Assembly (NCBI GenBank): GCA_018238545.1
Contig: JABCTC010000001.1
Coordinates: 1 to 64,000, forward strand
DNA from: Candidatus Heimdallarchaeota archaeon
GTDB lineage: Archaea > Asgardarchaeota > Heimdallarchaeia > Heimdallarchaeales > Heimdallarchaeaceae
Length of the DNA: 64,000 bases
Direction of reading: 5' to 3'
The translations under genes were made by a program, and so were the position numbers. The notes beneath the pieces are model-generated. The model saw only the letters and a list, made by a program, of their open reading frames with translations. It did not search any database and was not told where the DNA came from. Shown here piece by piece: positions 60,607 through 64,000 of this stretch (its first letter is position 1; every line of letters begins with the position of its first letter).

Positions 60607-61866
60607 CTATTTTTTCTTCAAACTCAGTTTTATAGATGTTAATAGTAGTGGCACTGCAAGTTTTGGTTTGAAGAAACTCAATTTTGATTGAGAACCTGTC
60701 ATTATTTTAGCCCACATTATCATATAACTAGGACCTTTATCATTACACAATTGCGCAAAAGCATCAATGAAAATGGGTTTTTTAACTAAAACTTTCACCA
60801 TTCGGGTAGACCATTTGAAATCTCTTCCAAAAGTTTTCATCCATTTTTTCTGATATTTTTTCAGACTTTTTTTACTCAAATCATTTTTGTCAAATGCTTC
60901 ATCTAGAACATTCGCGGCAATTTCTCCTGCATCCATAGCGTACTGTATACCTTCTCCAGTTAATGGATCGATCATACCAGCAGCATCACCAACAATTAAC
61001 AGATGATTGTCATAACTTCTCTTTACTCCTCCTAATCTCAAAGGGGCTGAATTCATTGGCTCTATCTTTGCTTTAGGTCCTAGAGCTCTTGATAAATATG
61101 GTTCACCAGATAGGAAACTTAGATGAACATGTTGAAGATCACTTGTTTTGTATCTCCCACCAGGTATAATATAGCAACAGAAAACTAAATCCCCATCTGC
61201 TTCTTTGAACAAAGCTGTATACCCGGGAAGAATGTCTTGAGTGTATAAGCAGACTCCATCTTCCTTGTACTGATGTGTGCCCGCTTTGATGTAGACACTG
61301 CTGCAAACTGCTTGAGGTGGAGTGTTGATAATACCTAAAGATCGAGCAATTTTCGAGACAGCTCCATCAGCTGCAATCAGAACTTTAGCTTTGATCTTAT
61401 TTTGTTTTTTATCATGAGGAATAATCGTCCAGAGTTGTTGTTTCTCAGAAAATTTTACTTCCTTTACATTGTACTCATCAATTAACTCAGCTCCTTCTCT
61501 TTTAGCTGCTAAGACCATTTTGTAATCCATAATCTCTCTTTTAATTGAAATCATAAGATGACTGCCAATTTCCTCTGCTGAGTTGTCGATATAGGTGATT
61601 CTTCTTGGGCTTATTAACCCTCCAATTTCGGCCCAGTGCCCCTTATTCTCCTCTAGTATCTCTTGAAGAACACCCATTGTATTCAAATGTTCTTGAGCTA
61701 TTTGTGAGATAGCGTCTCCGCAGATTTTTCTTCTGGGAAGTTTCTCTTTATCTAAAATTACAACACTCCTACCTAATTTGGATAAATAGAAAGCAGCTGA
61801 TGATCCACTAGGTCCAGAACCAATAATAGCTACTTCATAGATCTTATCAGAATTTATCTTTGACAT
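60607..61866 (-). CDS. Geranylgeranyl-reductase-family FAD oxidoreductase
   Basis: A 419-residue flavoprotein that in archaea saturates the isoprenoid chains of membrane lipids. The FAD site is VAIIGSGPSGSSAAFYLSKL with the ribose-binding acidic ILDKEKLPR. KICGD holds the conserved Cys. VLIAADGAVSKIARSLGI and LIVGDAAGMIDPLTGEGIQY are the other FAD contacts. The C-terminal helical part fits archaeal GGR length. ATG start. Family members also reduce menaquinone or chlorophyll chains, so lipid saturation is the likely but not the only role. Confidence 0.85.
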   Translation of the reverse strand: MSKINSDKIYEVAIIGSGPSGSSAAFYLSKLGRSVVILDKEKLPRRKICGDAISQIAQEHLNTMGVLQEILEENKGHWAEIGGLISPRRITYIDNSAEEIGSHLMISIKREIMDYKMVLAAKREGAELIDEYNVKEVKFSEKQQLWTIIPHDKKQNKIKAKVLIAADGAVSKIARSLGIINTPPQAVCSSVYIKAGTHQYKEDGVCLYTQDILPGYTALFKEADGDLVFCCYIIPGGRYKTSDLQHVHLSFLSGEPYLSRALGPKAKIEPMNSAPLRLGGVKRSYDNHLLIVGDAAGMIDPLTGEGIQYAMDAGEIAANVLDEAFDKNDLSKKSLKKYQKKWMKTFGRDFKWSTRMVKVLVKKPIFIDAFAQLCNDKGPSYMIMWAKIMTGSQSKLSFFKPKLAVPLLLTSIKLSLKKK

Positions 61867-61971
61867 CTTATCAATCTAATTTAGAAATTAGGTTTAATTT
61901 AAATTTGGTGCTGGGTATTTTTTAGCAAAAACTTTTAGAAACAAAAAGACTAATGATGGTTAGTGCTTTTT

Positions 61972-63835
61972 ATGAGAATTAAAAATATCTTTTTTGGAAT
62001 AATGTTGAGTATACTTTTTGTTTCATCAGTATCTGTGTACAGAAATTATTCTGTTTTAGCTGCTCAAGTAGGTGATGACTTTTTGAATCCTATTATTGTT
62101 CCTGAAGTACCTACCTATAATTGGACACAAACTTCTTTGGTGTCGACTGAAAGTATAAATGAGACAGCTCATCCCTCACAGGCTGTAGACAGCCAAGGAA
62201 ACGTCCACGTAGTTTGGGCTGATTCAACTTACTATACTGATTCTGGTTGGGATTCAGATATTTTTTACAAGTATTTGAATAGAGAAACAGGAGATTGGTC
62301 CACCACAGAAATAATTTCTTTTGATAGTACAGTAGATTCTATAACTCCTGAAATAGCAATAGATCAAGATGATAGAATCAATGTTGTTTGGGTAGAAATA
62401 ATTGCAAATCCAGTGGCAGCTGATGTCATAGATATTTATTTCTCATATAAAGATGAAAATTCGGGAGAATGGTCATTAAAGGAATTCCACAGAGAGCTCA
62501 GACGATTCTTACAACCCTTCTATCGCAGTAGATACTACTGGTGATGTTTTTATTGTCTGGGAGGATTCTACTGATTACGCTAGTTGCAGCTCAGACTGGG
62601 ACATATTCTTTAAGATACGAAGCAAAAGTTCTGATTTATGGTCATTAACAGAGGTCTTATCAACAGAAAGCTCTGGAGACTCAGTTCAACCTTATATTGC
62701 TGTTGACAGTCATAGAGACCTTCATGTAGTTTGGGCCGATTCTACAGATTTTGGTATTCCTGACGATATTATCCTACAAAAAATTGTGCATAAATTCCGA
62801 GAATCTTACCTTTTATCTTGGTCTGATCTTAAAATACTAACAAAAAATCCTGCATCACAAATTCAACCTGTTTTCATTGGGCAAGTTTTATTTTACAATT
62901 ACTTGCCTATTATTTCAATTGATAGTGAAGATGATGTTCATCTAGCATGTTACAATGAAGAAGTGTATGATGAATTTCATGGAATGCTCCCTCCAGAATT
63001 TACTTACAGAATCCTTTATTCTGAAATTGATTCAACCTGGATTAAGTTGGATCCTGAAATTACTCCTTCTAGTGAGGATATAGTTGAAATCGTTATAGAA
63101 TCTATTGACCATCTTGCTCTTGATAATTATGTTATTCAAGTGTATGATTCTATAATTAATTCAAGACCAGCTCTATCTGTTGATATTCAATCTAATGTTC
63201 ACTTAGCGTTTCCAGCTAAATTTTGGTTTTTTGACATGAGAGTAACTATAAGTGACTGTATTTTTTACGTTCAATTAAACTCAACAAACACTCATATAAT
63301 GTTTACAGTTAATGCCACTCTTTCATACGCACCAACTTTATCAGCTGATACAAAAGGAAGAATTAATCTAATTTGGCAGGATTACTTGTATCATAATGAG
63401 AGCGATACTCATCTAGATATTTTTCACGTTAATTGCATTGTTGCCCCTTTACCACCTATTCTAAACGACGTATTTTCTACTAATAAAGAAGTTACACTAA
63501 ACTGGCAAGGTTATGGTTTTGTTGACAAATACTATGTTCTTCGTGATACAAAAATGATAACCGCTTACACAGCTTATTTTCTAGACCCAATTGCTGAAGT
63601 TACAACAGAATATTTTGAAGAAACTGTATTAGCTGGATATGAGTATTTTTATGCAATTATTGGAGGTAATAGTTTAGCTAATGGTACAATTTCTAATTGT
63701 CTTTCCGTAGATGTAAAATTAGGTTTTATTGCTAATTTTGATATTACTTTCTGGACTTTTACAGGGATTGTAGGAGCATTATCCGTTACATCAATAGTTT
63801 CAATTTCCTTTAATATATTTTTAAGAAAACGATAA
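61972..63835 (+). pseudogene. Surface repeat protein (Asp-box-like), one frameshift
   Basis: Two open frames join across a single frameshift at about 62485: 61972 to about 62484 in one frame and 62486-63835 in the next. The intact protein would have about 620 residues. It has a signal peptide and three or more repeats of the type IAVDSxGxVHVVWADST followed by W-D-x-D-I-F-x-K (BNR/Asp-box-like propeller blades). An FN3-like segment and a C-terminal membrane helix ending RKR follow. The repeat logic restores S-T-E-S-S after the shift, so bases were lost or added recently, or this is an assembly error. Confidence 0.7.
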
Positions 63836-63874
63836 TTTCATTTCTCGTTTTTTCTTTTTCTTGTAAATCAAAAA

Positions 63875-64000
63875 ATGTTTATAGCTTCAAAGAATCTTCC
63901 AGATAGCATGAAGTATATGCTTGCACCGATGGAAAAATTGGCAGATTCTGGTTTTAGATATCTTTGTCATAAATATGGTGCTGATCTCACTTTTACAGAA
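63875..64000 (+). CDS. tRNA-dihydrouridine synthase, 3' end outside window
   Basis: The first 42 codons of a Dus-family enzyme, which reduces uridine in tRNA D-loops using FMN. LAPMEKLADSGFRYLCHKYG then ADLTFTE matches the L-A-P-M ... F-R-x-L-C-x-x-x-G-A-D-L-x-x-T-E opening. ATG 63875 or ATG 63908 could start it. The rest is beyond the window. Confidence 0.85.
   Translation, partial: MFIASKNLPDSMKYMLAPMEKLADSGFRYLCHKYGADLTFTE

Overview
The window looks like about 64 kb of a low-GC archaeal chromosome, most likely from an Asgard archaeon (Promethearchaeota). Archaeal markers are a KH-domain beta-CASP ribonuclease (aCPSF1, 35967-37910), Trm112, UPF0179, a NIP7-type PUA protein, an MCT-1-like PUA protein, an archaeal FKBP, an archaeosortase, a geranylgeranyl-reductase-type flavoprotein, and TATA boxes close to start codons. 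The Asgard call rests mainly on 23517-25625. That protein looks like a full-length relative of ribophorin I (OST1), a subunit of the eukaryotic oligosaccharyltransferase. Bacterial-type genes (MutS, MutL, MetK) are mixed in. No rRNA, tRNA or CRISPR array was recognised.

Layout. (1) 1-822 is the 3' part of a TnpB gene with a possible element end. (2) 823-17046 is a surface-glycan and envelope region: three GT4 and one GT2 glycosyltransferases, a GT-C-like membrane protein, an ArnD-like deacetylase, an archaeosortase, a WlbB-like acyltransferase, a Gfo/Idh/MocA dehydrogenase, DUF362 and Yip1 proteins. A divergent polyamine pair (branched-polyamine synthase BpsA and a PLP decarboxylase) lies inside it. 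(3) 17114-23276 holds an E1-like enzyme, MutL, MutS and DeoC, all on the minus strand. (4) 23517-42409 is housekeeping: the OST1-like protein, Trm112, a sugar nucleotidyltransferase, MetK, an operon with a split DUF1616 protein, phosphoesterase, HD and FKBP genes, then an RNA block (NOP2-type methyltransferase, NIP7, aCPSF1, MCT-1-like), a large cytosolic beta-domain protein and an M32 carboxypeptidase.

(5) 42481-51323 is an accessory island. A TnpB element with inverted terminal repeats is followed by RelE, a RelE relic, HepT/MntA, MazF, HicBA and VapBC toxin-antitoxin modules and a DUF5678/aspartic-protease pair. Four copies of a small hairpin lie between modules. Two antitoxins paired with unrelated toxins (RelE and MazF) share nearly the same N-terminal domain. 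(6) 51352-64000 is mixed: luciferase-like oxidoreductase, NosD-like beta-helix protein, two GNAT proteins with a divergent regulator, a GT-C mannosyltransferase-like protein, two tandem paralogous membrane proteins of unknown function, a geranylgeranyl-reductase-like enzyme, a frameshifted surface repeat protein, and the start of a tRNA-dihydrouridine synthase.

The glycan region, the OST1-like protein and the archaeosortase together suggest a cell that glycosylates and processes many secreted proteins. The catalytic oligosaccharyltransferase (AglB/STT3) is not in this window. All family calls come from reading motifs by eye; no database search was run.
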